Positions 1 to 6,104 of a stretch of 11,219 nucleotides of DNA are shown here, one piece after another. Below the pieces are notes generated by a model that made no database searches, was not told where the DNA came from, and saw only the letters and a program-made list of their open reading frames with translations. The position numbers and the translations under genes were made by a program. The stretch spans positions 1-11,219 of the forward strand of contig CAKRMO010000018.1 of NCBI GenBank assembly GCA_934364765.1. Direction: 5' to 3'. Within the stretch, counting starts at the first letter, position 1. Every line of letters starts with the position of its first letter. This DNA is from an uncultured Bacteroidaceae bacterium (GTDB lineage Bacteria; Bacteroidota; Bacteroidia; Bacteroidales; Bacteroidaceae).

Positions 1-7
1 AATTTTT

Positions 8-59
8 ATCGCAAAATATTTTCATTCAAATTAAATTTTACGACCACAGGGCTGTACTT
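8..59. repeat. Diverged 52-base repeat, copy A
   Basis: This stretch aligns without gaps to 1188-1239, with 40 of 52 positions identical by eye. The shared parts include CATTCAA and GGCTGT-CTT. The other copy lies directly upstream of the promoter of the minus-strand lipoprotein gene at 1121. Copy A may therefore mark the upstream region of a related minus-strand gene lying just off the left edge. That is inference, because the downstream part is outside the window. Confidence 0.55.
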
Positions 60-81
60 AAAAGTGAAGTAAGCTTTTTAT

Positions 82-122
82 TTTTATGGTCGGAAGTTTT
101 ACAAATATTTCCGACCATAAAA
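82..122. repeat. Perfect 14-base inverted repeat
   Basis: The arms at 82-95 and 109-122 are exact reverse complements (TTTTATGGTCGGAA and its complement) around a 13-base A/T-rich centre. A-runs follow the stem on both strands rather than T-runs, so it does not look like an intrinsic terminator. It lies between the terminator at 177-212 and the left window edge. It could be an operator-like dyad, an RNA hairpin, or a remnant of a mobile-element end. Nothing in the sequence decides among these. Confidence 0.6.
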
Positions 123-154
123 GGAATTGGTTGTACAATGCAAGAGGCAGTAAT

Positions 155-212
155 AAATAAAATTAGAAACAGAACGACCAATAGAGCCTCAAAAGGCTGA
201 GGCTCTATTGGT
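155..212 (-). terminator. Intrinsic terminator of the leftward DUF4221-like unit
   Basis: The arms 177-190 and 199-212 (ACCAATAGAGCCTC and its exact complement) form a perfect 14-base-pair stem with an 8-base loop. Read leftwards, the stem is followed by a T-rich tract (about 176 down to 150). The site lies about 75 bases past the stop codon at 289, where a terminator for the minus-strand ORFs is expected. Confidence 0.8.
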
Positions 213-288
213 GTAGAACGGTTTAAGTTTTATAGCTCAATTAAATTTTTGTCTTACGGCTTGGGCTGTAAAAAGCACATTAAGCCGG

Positions 289-759
289 TCATTCCGCCAC
301 AACCGGGGTGATTTTGTCGAAAACGAGATCCTCGTACACCTCGTCGTCCAAAAGGTTGTCAACATATACGGCTATTGCGTCCGGCATCGCGCACCACCCG
401 TGGAAATTGCTGTACCTTTTCTCCTTCAGCTGAAACTCCCCTGCGACATTGAAATCCGCGTCCATAAACGACACATACAGTTTGCGCGCATCCACAACAG
501 AGTTCCTGTCCTTGTATATGACCGCATCAATGCCGCCGAGCATGAGCCTTGCATACATCCCCAACTTCGGGAGATACGCCACCTCGAAGAAGTGGGCGTT
601 GCCCCAGTCGTAGTTAAGCCAGTCCTGCATACTGTCCGCCCCCTTGTAGGGTTTGAGGCTGGTGTCGGCAAAGCGCGAGGGGGCTTTGTGTTTGTGCCGT
701 TCGCCCGATGCCAGATCTATTGTCATAATGCCGGAGTCGTAGGGATAGTTGTAAATCAC
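289..759 (-). CDS. C-terminal piece of a DUF4221-like lipoprotein (probable gene fragment)
   Basis: The ORF has 156 residues, no signal peptide and no ATG start. The only usable start is GTG at 759-757, which overlaps the TGA stop (758-756) of the upstream ORF; a purine-rich GGGAGG lies about 10 bases before it. The frame is closed upstream by a stop at 801-799. The end of the protein (VSFMDADFNVAGEFQL, then a YEDLVFDK motif) resembles the tail of Bacteroidota DUF4221-type propeller lipoproteins: an extended strand, a 'DxxF' turn, and a final 'eD.L.F' strand. The family call is from remembered pattern, not a search. I infer that it is the back half of the gene starting at 1121, separated by a frameshift and probably a small deletion. 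Translationally coupled re-initiation from the GTG is a less likely alternative. Even if made, the piece would stay in the cytoplasm. Confidence 0.55.
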   Translation of the reverse strand: MIYNYPYDSGIMTIDLASGERHKHKAPSRFADTSLKPYKGADSMQDWLNYDWGNAHFFEVAYLPKLGMYARLMLGGIDAVIYKDRNSVVDARKLYVSFMDADFNVAGEFQLKEKRYSNFHGWCAMPDAIAVYVDNLLDDEVYEDLVFDKITPVVAE

Positions 760-1121
760 CTTGCCGCCCTCCCTGCAATGGCGTTTTCCCCATGATGGTC
801 AAGCTGTATTCTGCCAACGGTTGCGGAGTCTGTGAATATGTCCAAGGCGTGGGCTTGGGTGTTATAGCCCATAATTGCATAACCGCCACCATAAGGGTAT
901 GGGCAACTCTGGTTGTATGATAGCTCCAGAATAATGGAGTCCGCAGGAGCGACTCTTTTTGTGGAAACCTGCAAAGAGTCAACGCGGAATGCGGCTTGGC
1001 TGTTTTTGTCGCTTTCGCCGCACGAAAGCACGCCGAAAACAATAATTAACAATACGAGGTTGTTAAGGCGAAGCAAATGTGAAACGCCTAAAATTCTTTC
1101 CGTTGTTCGGTTTGTTTTCAT
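756..1121 (-). CDS. N-terminal piece of a DUF4221-like lipoprotein
   Basis: The ORF has 121 residues and starts with ATG 25 bases downstream of a well-formed promoter -7 box (1153-1160). Residues 1-33 form a lipoprotein signal peptide: a basic start, a hydrophobic core (LVLLIIVFGV), then the lipobox VLSC with Cys34. The mature part begins C-G-E-S-D, and acidic residues just after the cysteine are often seen in surface-exported Bacteroidota lipoproteins. Near the end, LDIFTDSATVGRIQLDHHG resembles the 'LD.F ... I.LD..GpN' strand that opens the propeller region of DUF4221 proteins. The protein then ends at IAGRAAR. Family members usually run to about 350-400 residues, so this is only the front part. 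The next frame (759-289) carries the missing back part. Most likely a damaged gene. No catalytic function is suggested. Confidence 0.6.
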   Translation of the reverse strand: MKTNRTTERILGVSHLLRLNNLVLLIIVFGVLSCGESDKNSQAAFRVDSLQVSTKRVAPADSIILELSYNQSCPYPYGGGYAIMGYNTQAHALDIFTDSATVGRIQLDHHGENAIAGRAAR

Positions 1122-1152
1122 GCTGCCAGCTTTATTTGATTAGTTTTTGTGG

Positions 1153-1183
1153 CAAATATACGAAAACAGTAATACGGAGCAAA
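1153..1183 (-). promoter_or_regulatory. Bacteroidota housekeeping promoter for the 1121 lipoprotein gene
   Basis: On the minus strand TTTG (1183-1180) is followed by exactly 19 bases and then TATATTTG (1160-1153). This matches the established Bacteroides consensus of TTTG at -33 and TAnnTTTG at -7. Transcription would start near 1146, leaving a leader of about 25 bases before the ATG at 1121. The 52-base repeat copy B abuts it upstream. Confidence 0.8.
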
Positions 1184-1187
1184 TGTT

Positions 1188-1239
1188 ATTGCAATATATT
1201 CTCATTCAAGTTAAGCTTTGCGATAATATGGCTGTTCTT
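1188..1239. repeat. Diverged 52-base repeat, copy B
   Basis: This is the gap-free counterpart of positions 8-59, with 12 mismatches in 52. It begins four bases upstream of the -33 box of the 1121 promoter, the usual place for an activator or UP-like site. The repeat may be ancestral upstream sequence carried along in a duplication of neighbouring lipoprotein genes. Confidence 0.55.
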
Positions 1240-1349
1240 CTTTATTAAGCTGTAGGTTGGCTTTGCATGAAATTGCAAGTGCGGCATGAATGGCGTAATG
1301 TCGTGATATTCAAAGTTATACCCACAAAAGGGTTTCTTGTGGTAACGTT

Positions 1350-1469
1350 TTGTTTTTCAAGGGTTTGAGAAAGACGAAAAAAGGTCTGATGTGGTTTGAT
1401 TTATATCAGACATAATTTTTTCTACATAGGACATAGTTTTTCCTACATCCGATGTTGTTTTCGGTGTAT
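1350..1469 (+). repeat. Dispersed 120-base element, copy 1
   Basis: The copy begins with TTGTTTTTC (1350-1358), then a 27-base spacer ending in A6GGT, then four 21-base units at 1386-1406, 1407-1427, 1428-1448 and 1449-1469. In every unit positions 3-4 are GA, position 7 is T, positions 10-12 are TTT, position 17 is T, and positions 20-21 are AT; positions 5-6 are YR. The region from A6GGT through the second unit differs from copy 3 at only 2 of 51 positions. It lies downstream of the lipoprotein gene ending at 1569 and faces copy 2 in inverted orientation. No ORF for its mobility is present. Confidence 0.8.
1377..1421 (-). terminator. Terminator-like hairpin inside element copy 1
   Basis: GTCTGAT (1384-1390) and ATCAGAC (1405-1411) form a 7-base-pair stem. 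It is extended by G-T and A-T pairs when read on the plus strand. A6 lies on the left (1377-1382) and T6 on the right (1416-1421), so a U-run follows the stem in both directions. Read leftwards, it would end transcripts of the 2597-1569 gene, for which no other convincing terminator is visible. Confidence 0.5.
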
Positions 1470-1568
1470 TGGGGAAAAGGCAGTTATTTTTGGTTTTGCG
1501 CCATTCGTGGGGCGCGTTGCATATTTTTGTTCTTGTAAAAAAATGTTTATGTTTGGCGGCTGTTGTTT

Positions 1569-2597
1569 TTATTCGTATTTCAATTCAATGCAAACGCCTT
1601 CGGAATCATCCTCCTGTATGGCGATGAACCGCTTGTTGCTCTCGTAAACGGCGAAGCAGGTGAGCCGTGGCACGCGGTAGCGCGCAACCGGGCTGCCGTC
1701 CCATTCAAAAACGAGGATGCTCATTTCGTCCTTGTTCCCGTGGTCGTCATACAGGACGTAAATCCGCTCCTGCGTGGAGCACATATCCAGAAAATAAGAA
1801 TCGTTGTCCATGTCGCTTTCGCTGCTGTATTTTGGCAAGGCCTTTCCCACCTGCACCGTTGTGCAGCCGCTGCCGTCGCTGTTCATGATGCACAGCAAGG
1901 GAAACGAGAAATACGCCACGGCAAGTTTCCCCAGCCCGCCGTTGTACGTTGACATGGTTTGGGACAGTGCGAACCTGTCCGCCGCGAATATAGCCGGGTC
2001 TGTTCCCTGCGGCTGTATGATGTCCGCCTTTCCGCTGCTTTTGTCATACACGAACAAGTCGGTCTGCTCCGCCTGTTCCGCGCCGATGAAGCTGTTTTCG
2101 CCTGTTTTGTAGGCATAGCTTATGTCGTTAAGGTTCTTGCTTTTGAAGTCCGTCAGCCTTACCCTCTCGGAATTCATGTCATTGAGGTTCACCGCATACA
2201 GGGTGTGGTTGCCCCTTTCAAGCACACAGGCGTATTGTTTCCCGTCCACGGATAATTCCTGCCCTGTTACCGAGGGGGCGAACCATTCGTTGTGCCCGTT
2301 CCCCTTTTTCAGCGTGCAGCCAAAGGGCGTGAAGTCCTCGTTGTAGATGTAAAGGAAGTTTTCCTTCTTCTTTACCGTGAAAACTAGTTTGTCCCCCAGC
2401 TTTGTTACGGCATACGCCGTGTAGAGGGTGTCGAATGCGGCTATGTGCCGGCTTTCAAGCTTCTTGTCAACAGGGAACTCTGTTACGGTTTTTGTGTTTT
2501 GTGAGCAGGAAGTACCCAAACATACGCAGGCGGCAAGCCCTGCGAACAATTTTATGCCCGCCTTGCCAATATTTTCGGTCATGCCGTTTGTTCTCAT
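1569..2597 (-). CDS. TolB-like six-bladed beta-propeller lipoprotein
   Basis: The protein has 342 residues. Residues 1-30 form a signal peptide with a hydrophobic core (GLAACVCLG) and lipobox GTSC with Cys31, so it should be a membrane-anchored periplasmic or outer-membrane lipoprotein. The remainder consists of repeated short beta-strand pairs such as LYIYNEDF, LFVYDKSSG and ILVFEWDGSPVARYRV. The final blade pattern 'YVLYDD...vfeWDG.Pv.ry' is typical of Bacteroidota TolB-like propeller proteins (PF15869-type). No catalytic motif is seen, so a binding or scaffold role is the best inference and the ligand is unknown. ATG 2597 is the first start; an in-frame ATG at 2582 also keeps the signal peptide. 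It follows the 3832-2678 gene by 80 bases with no promoter-like box between, suggesting one transcript. The N-terminus MRTNGMTENI resembles that of the 1121 gene (MKTNRTTERI). Confidence 0.7.
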   Translation of the reverse strand: MRTNGMTENIGKAGIKLFAGLAACVCLGTSCSQNTKTVTEFPVDKKLESRHIAAFDTLYTAYAVTKLGDKLVFTVKKKENFLYIYNEDFTPFGCTLKKGNGHNEWFAPSVTGQELSVDGKQYACVLERGNHTLYAVNLNDMNSERVRLTDFKSKNLNDISYAYKTGENSFIGAEQAEQTDLFVYDKSSGKADIIQPQGTDPAIFAADRFALSQTMSTYNGGLGKLAVAYFSFPLLCIMNSDGSGCTTVQVGKALPKYSSESDMDNDSYFLDMCSTQERIYVLYDDHGNKDEMSILVFEWDGSPVARYRVPRLTCFAVYESNKRFIAIQEDDSEGVCIELKYE

Positions 2598-2677
2598 AAT
2601 AATGTTTTTTTACATTTCTCCGTTTTCAAGCCATAAGAATGCCGCCGCAACTGTTGCATATGCCCAAACCGTTTTTA

Positions 2678-3832
2678 TTACAAACGCATTTTTTCTGTGT
2701 CGTAAATCACGAGCACATGGTCGCACGCATCACTTTTAACAATCTTTTTGATGTTCTCGGCGAATTTTCCTTTGCCCGATTTGGTGATGTTCTCCAAATC
2801 GTCGTCCGACAAAAGTCCGATTAACTTATTTTCACAAGCATTGCAGATGCTGTATAATGAGCATCCCTTGCCGCTTGTATTGAAGCCGTAGTTGAACTTG
2901 TGGCATTTCATGGTTTCCTTGTCTATAATTGTATATGCCATGTTGTGGCACGCAAGGAAAATAAGCCTGTCAGTCTCGAAAATGTCGGTGAAGCCCATGA
3001 ACGTACCGTTGGCCATACACTCGGCATAGGTCATTATTCCGTAATTATTTATTTCGCCCAATTCCTTTTCGGAAAGGATTTTCTCTTTGGTGTCAACGCA
3101 AAGGGTTGAGTTGTCGGTGTAATTGTAGATGTTGTTGTCGAAAGGCTTTATGTACCTTATCGTGCCGTTGTGTGTTGAACACGGATTTTTGCCGACAAAT
3201 TCCATGGTGTTGTCCGTATGCAGCGGAGTGGAGGATATCTCCGTTTCCTTGCCGCTTTCGGTGTCAACAATCCTGCACAGCTGGTTGAAATCGTTGTATA
3301 TGTGGTTGTAAACAAAAAGCCGGTTGCCTTCTTCCGTCGGCATTATCGACTGCGCATATTTCAAGTCAGCGGGCGAGAGCTTCTTTTCGTCAAGGAATTT
3401 TCCGTCCTTGTTGAATTTGAGCAGTGAGTTTTTGTAGGAGTCGAACAAAACCACATTCTTGTCGCCGTCAACATAAAAGGTTGTAAGCGTTGTGTATTCG
3501 TTGCGCCCATGTCCGTTCTGCCCGATTTTGCAGCGGAACTTGCCGTCAGCGGTATAGGACACAAGCTGTCTTTCGTCCAGAATATAGACAATGGAGTCTG
3601 CCATTTCCATCTTCTTGGGGAAAGACAGGGCAAAGCCCTCCTTTTGTTCCAACGGCACAATTTTATATTCCACGCCCTCTATGCCATCGCCGTTTTCCTT
3701 TTCGGGCAAATCGTAGCCTGTTACAGAGCCTGTGCCAACTTCTGCTTTTTTGCATGAAAACAAAAGGAGTGGCAGCAGCAGAGAAAGCATAACTAAGACT
3801 TTCGTCGTTTTGTAGGTTTTCAAGTTGTTCAT
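2678..3832 (-). CDS. Six-bladed beta-propeller lipoprotein (DUF5128-like)
   Basis: The protein has 384 residues. Residues 1-26 form a signal peptide (VLVMLSLLLPLLLF core) with lipobox LFSC and Cys27. At about residues 104-113 the motif IGQNGHGRNEY matches the 'iG..G.GpgEy' signature of Bacteroidota six-bladed propeller lipoproteins (PF17170/DUF5128 type). It is followed by strands 'FYVDGDKNVVLFDSY' and 'LLKFNKDGKFLDEK', as in that family. Length is near the family norm. It is probably exported and lipid-anchored. These proteins are common beside surface and transport loci but have no settled biochemical role. It is the first gene of a likely two-gene leftward operon with the TolB-like propeller gene at 2597. 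A -7-like box lies 65 bases upstream. The family call rests on motif recognition. Confidence 0.7.
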   Translation of the reverse strand: MNNLKTYKTTKVLVMLSLLLPLLLFSCKKAEVGTGSVTGYDLPEKENGDGIEGVEYKIVPLEQKEGFALSFPKKMEMADSIVYILDERQLVSYTADGKFRCKIGQNGHGRNEYTTLTTFYVDGDKNVVLFDSYKNSLLKFNKDGKFLDEKKLSPADLKYAQSIMPTEEGNRLFVYNHIYNDFNQLCRIVDTESGKETEISSTPLHTDNTMEFVGKNPCSTHNGTIRYIKPFDNNIYNYTDNSTLCVDTKEKILSEKELGEINNYGIMTYAECMANGTFMGFTDIFETDRLIFLACHNMAYTIIDKETMKCHKFNYGFNTSGKGCSLYSICNACENKLIGLLSDDDLENITKSGKGKFAENIKKIVKSDACDHVLVIYDTEKMRL

Positions 3833-3896
3833 GGGCTTGTTCGTTTTGGTTGTTATTCAGGGTATTCTCATGTAGTTTCGCGCTATCTTTATTTTG

Positions 3897-3904
3897 CAAA
3901 TATA
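3897..3904 (-). promoter_or_regulatory. Possible -7 promoter box for the beta-propeller operon
   Basis: The minus strand reads TATATTTG here, a full match to TAnnTTTG, in a context (TTTC-TATATTTG) shared with the promoter at 1153. The -33 position 19 bases further upstream reads CATA rather than TTTG, so only half of the promoter is convincing. Transcription would start near 3890, giving a leader of about 58 bases. Confidence 0.45.
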
Positions 3905-4129
3905 TGAAAGCAATACGATATGGTATGGATAAAATCATATTTTTTTGAGAGGATTGGGCTTTGCGGCATTGCGATTGTGCTTGTAGAGTGGTGCCATACG
4001 GATTTTTGCAGGTTTTGTCCCCACACGCCATAAATGACGCTGCATTGTTTTTTGCAATGTTCGGTCAATAAATAATTTGCGCCGCCATACAAACATTCAA
4101 CGCACAATTAATCAAGGAATTGCATCGCC

Positions 4130-4237
4130 GTAGGGGCGTATTGCATACGCCCGAATTGCGCCGATTTGCAATGTTGCGGCGGTGATTTGCGGTGCGGTTT
4201 GTGCGGTGGCATACAGGGCGTATGCAATACGCCCCTA
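4130..4237. repeat. REP-like pair of palindromes
   Basis: Two exact 22-base arms (4131-4152 and 4216-4237) are reverse complements of each other. Each arm is itself a palindrome, GGGCGTAT-TGC-ATACGCCC. The left arm is preceded by GTAG (4130-4133), the tetranucleotide that typically flanks REP palindromes used by RAYT (REP-associated Y1) transposases. The right arm has ATAG in the equivalent place. The 63-base centre is G/T-rich. This arrangement matches a two-module REP element (BIME-like). No RAYT gene is in the window, so mobilisation would be in trans. Confidence 0.65.
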
Positions 4238-4274
4238 TAATTGGCGCAAAATAAAAATAATTCCCCTTTTCAAA

Positions 4275-4394
4275 ACATCCCGAAAACCACATCGGAAATA
4301 AGAAAAACTACATAGGACATAGAAAAAATTATGTCTGATATAATTCAAATTACATCAGACCTTTTTTCTGCAATTCCAAGTCTCTGAAAAACAA
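4275..4394 (-). repeat. Dispersed 120-base element, copy 2 (inverted)
   Basis: Read on the minus strand, TTGTTTTTC starts at 4394. The first 21-base unit begins 36 bases later at 4358, the same offset as in copies 1 and 3. Units span 4358-4338, 4337-4317, 4316-4296 and 4295-4275. A6GGT plus the first two units differ from copy 3 at 3 of 51 positions; the third and fourth units are more diverged. GTCTGAT (4333-4339) and ATCAGAC (4354-4360) form the core hairpin, with T6 following on the plus strand. It lies between divergent genes, about 225 bases before ahcY. Confidence 0.8.
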
Positions 4395-4548
4395 TATCTT
4401 GCAGCGCTGTGTCTGTTTGAGTGTAAAATACTGTGAAACAGCTTGTTGTGAAAATTTGCGGAATTCGCCCATGTGGTGCGTATCATGCGCTTTTTTTGAG
4501 GCAGAACGCCGGGCGGGCGCGGGAGGACTTGCGCCGTGTTTTTCCGCC

Positions 4549-4581
4549 TTTTCCGTTTCTCGTTTTTTATAGCTATCTTTG
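4549..4581 (+). promoter_or_regulatory. Probable ahcY promoter
   Basis: TATCTTTG at 4574-4581 matches the TAnnTTTG -7 box, 38 bases before the ahcY ATG. The -33 region (TTTT/TTCC around 4549-4554) matches TTTG only weakly. Transcription would start near 4588. The leader is A/T-rich (4597-4616, CATATAC followed by AT repeats). Confidence 0.5.
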
Positions 4582-4619
4582 CTTGCAATTAGAAAACATA
4601 TACAATATATATAATAAGG

Positions 4620-6035
4620 ATGGAAGAACTGTTTTCCTCTCTGCCCTACAAGGTGGCAGACATTGGTTTGGCTGATTTCGGCCGCAAGGAAATTCGTATA
4701 GCAGAACACGAAATGCCGGGCCTTATGGCCTTGCAGGCAAAATATGGCGATTCGAAGCCTTTGAAGGGGGCGCGTGTCATGGGTTCTTTGCACATGACCA
4801 TACAGACCGCCGTGCTCATAAAGACCCTTGTGGCTCTTGGGGCGGAGGTGCGCTGGTGTTCGTGCAACATATACAGCACCCAGGACCATGCCGCAGCGGC
4901 GATTGCCGACATGGGCGTGGGCGTGTTTGCATGGAAGGGCGAGAGCCTCGAGGACTATTGGTGGTGCACGCTTCAGGCGATGAACTTCCCCGGAGGCAAG
5001 TTGCCCAACATGATAGTTGACGACGGCGGAGACGCAACCCTCATGATACACCTTGGGGCAAAGGCGGAGAAGGACGCTTCCGTGCTCGACACCCCGAGTG
5101 GGAGCGGGGACGAGGCGGCACTCAAGGAAATTCTCAAGAAGGTTCTTGCAGCCGACCCCGGACGCTGGGCGAAGACCGCCAAGGATATCAAGGGCGTGAG
5201 CGAGGAGACGACAACCGGCGTGCACCGTCTTTACCAGATGGCCGAGAAGGGCGAGTTGCTTTTCCCTGCCTTCAATGTGAACGACAGCGTTACCAAGAGC
5301 AAGTTCGACAATCTTTACGGCTGCCGCGAGTCGCTGGTTGACGGCATTAAGCGCGCAACCGACGTGATGGTTGCCGGCAAGGTGGCTGTCGTTGCCGGCT
5401 ACGGCGAGGTGGGCAAGGGCTGCGCCCAGAGCCTGCGCTCGTATGGCGCACGCGTGCTTGTTACCGAGATTGACCCGATTTGCGCCTTGCAGGCTGCAAT
5501 GGAGGGCTACAAGGTGGTTACCATGGAAGAGGCTGCGCCGGTGGGCAACATTTTCGTTACCACAACGGGCAACATCGACGTCATCACGGTGGAGCACATG
5601 AAGCAGATGCCCGACGAGGCTATAGTGTGCAACATCGGACACTTTGACAGCGAGATACAGGTGGATAAGCTGAAGCAGGTTCCCGGCATAAAGCACGAGA
5701 ACATCAAGCCGCAGGTGGACAGCTACCTGTTCCCTGACGGACACCACATAACGCTGCTTGCCGACGGCCGCCTTGTGAACCTCGGCTGCGCCACCGGGCA
5801 TCCGAGCTTTGTGATGAGCAACTCGTTCACAAACCAGACTCTTGCGCAGATAGAGCTTTTCAACAAGAAATACGAGGTTGGCGTTTACCGTCTTCCCAAG
5901 TCGCTCGACGAGGAAGTGGCGCGCCTGCACCTTGCAAGCGTCGGCGCACACCTCAGCACGCTGTCGAAGGAACAGGCCGACTATATAGGCGTGAAAGTTG
6001 ACGGTCCTTACAAAGCCGATTTCTACAGATATTAA
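4620..6035 (+). CDS. ahcY: Adenosylhomocysteinase (S-adenosylhomocysteine hydrolase)
   Basis: This cytosolic NAD-dependent enzyme reversibly splits S-adenosylhomocysteine into adenosine and homocysteine, relieving product inhibition of methyltransferases and feeding the methionine cycle. The 471 residues include the approximately 40-residue bacterial insert (about residues 153-190) absent from the 432-residue animal enzyme. Recognisable motifs are [11 protein letters not shown] (about 56-66, substrate histidine), VDDGGD (about 133-138, catalytic Asp), [10 protein letters not shown] (about 195-204, catalytic Glu), [11 protein letters not shown] (about 221-231, catalytic Lys, Asp and Asn), GYGEVGKG (about 260-267, NAD-binding loop), and the C-terminal KADFYRY, whose Lys and Tyr reach into the partner subunit's NAD site in the tetramer. 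ATG 4620 is chosen because the family N-terminus ([14 protein letters not shown]) follows at once. The gene is followed after 69 bases by the YfhO-family gene on the same strand. All key residues appear intact. Confidence 0.97.
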   Translation: MEELFSSLPYKVADIGLADFGRKEIRIAEHEMPGLMALQAKYGDSKPLKGARVMGSLHMTIQTAVLIKTLVALGAEVRWCSCNIYSTQDHAAAAIADMGVGVFAWKGESLEDYWWCTLQAMNFPGGKLPNMIVDDGGDATLMIHLGAKAEKDASVLDTPSGSGDEAALKEILKKVLAADPGRWAKTAKDIKGVSEETTTGVHRLYQMAEKGELLFPAFNVNDSVTKSKFDNLYGCRESLVDGIKRATDVMVAGKVAVVAGYGEVGKGCAQSLRSYGARVLVTEIDPICALQAAMEGYKVVTMEEAAPVGNIFVTTTGNIDVITVEHMKQMPDEAIVCNIGHFDSEIQVDKLKQVPGIKHENIKPQVDSYLFPDGHHITLLADGRLVNLGCATGHPSFVMSNSFTNQTLAQIELFNKKYEVGVYRLPKSLDEEVARLHLASVGAHLSTLSKEQADYIGVKVDGPYKADFYRY

Positions 6036-6046
6036 AAATGGCGGGA

Positions 6047-6075
6047 CGGAGGCGCGGCTTGACGGCGTGTCTCCG
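6047..6075 (+). other. GC-rich hairpin between ahcY and the YfhO-family gene
   Basis: CGGAGGCGCG (6047-6056) can pair with CGTGTCTCCG (6066-6075) over ten pairs including two G-U, with a 9-base loop. No T-run follows, so it is not a standard terminator. It could stabilise the ahcY 3' end or reduce read-through into the next gene. No promoter box was seen in the 69-base gap, so co-transcription remains likely. Confidence 0.35.
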
Positions 6076-6104
6076 CTTCCGGCATATACCATATATAATA
6101 TATA

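Larger units (their letters stand above)
1122..1568. other. Intergenic region between two leftward lipoprotein genes
   Basis: From right to left it holds A/T-rich sequence following the 1569 stop, a weak GCGCC/GGCGC hairpin near 1498-1516, the dispersed 120-base element (1350-1469), a small hairpin (CCACAA at 1322-1327 with TTGTGG at 1337-1342), the 52-base repeat copy B (1188-1239) and the promoter of the 1121 gene. The plus-strand ORF at 1396-1647 is simply the 21-base tandem units read in frame, which gives 7-residue repeats, and is not credible as a gene. Confidence 0.6.
3833..4619. other. 787-base divergent intergenic region with repeats
   Basis: It contains a -7-like box for the leftward operon (3897-3904), A/T-rich sequence with no credible ORF (3905-4129), a REP-like palindrome pair (4130-4237), an inverted copy of the dispersed element (4275-4394), a GC-rich stretch (about 4480-4550) and the ahcY promoter region. 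The small minus-strand frames at 3889-4107 and 4065-4292 lack signal peptides, family resemblance and promoters; the second is a read-through of the palindrome. No SAH-type riboswitch was recognised ahead of ahcY. Confidence 0.6.

Noticed and set aside
1322..1342. CCACAA/TTGTGG hairpin followed by T-rich sequence on the plus strand
   Set aside because: The stem is only six pairs and no plus-strand gene precedes it, so it is too weak to annotate as a terminator.
1396..1647. Plus-strand ORF with 7-residue repeats (IRHNFFY, IGHSFSY)
   Set aside because: The repeats are the 21-base units of the dispersed element read in frame. The rest overlaps the minus-strand lipoprotein gene.
3889..4292. Small minus-strand ORFs in the central intergenic region
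   Set aside because: They have no family resemblance, signal peptide or promoter, and one is a translation of the REP-like palindromes.
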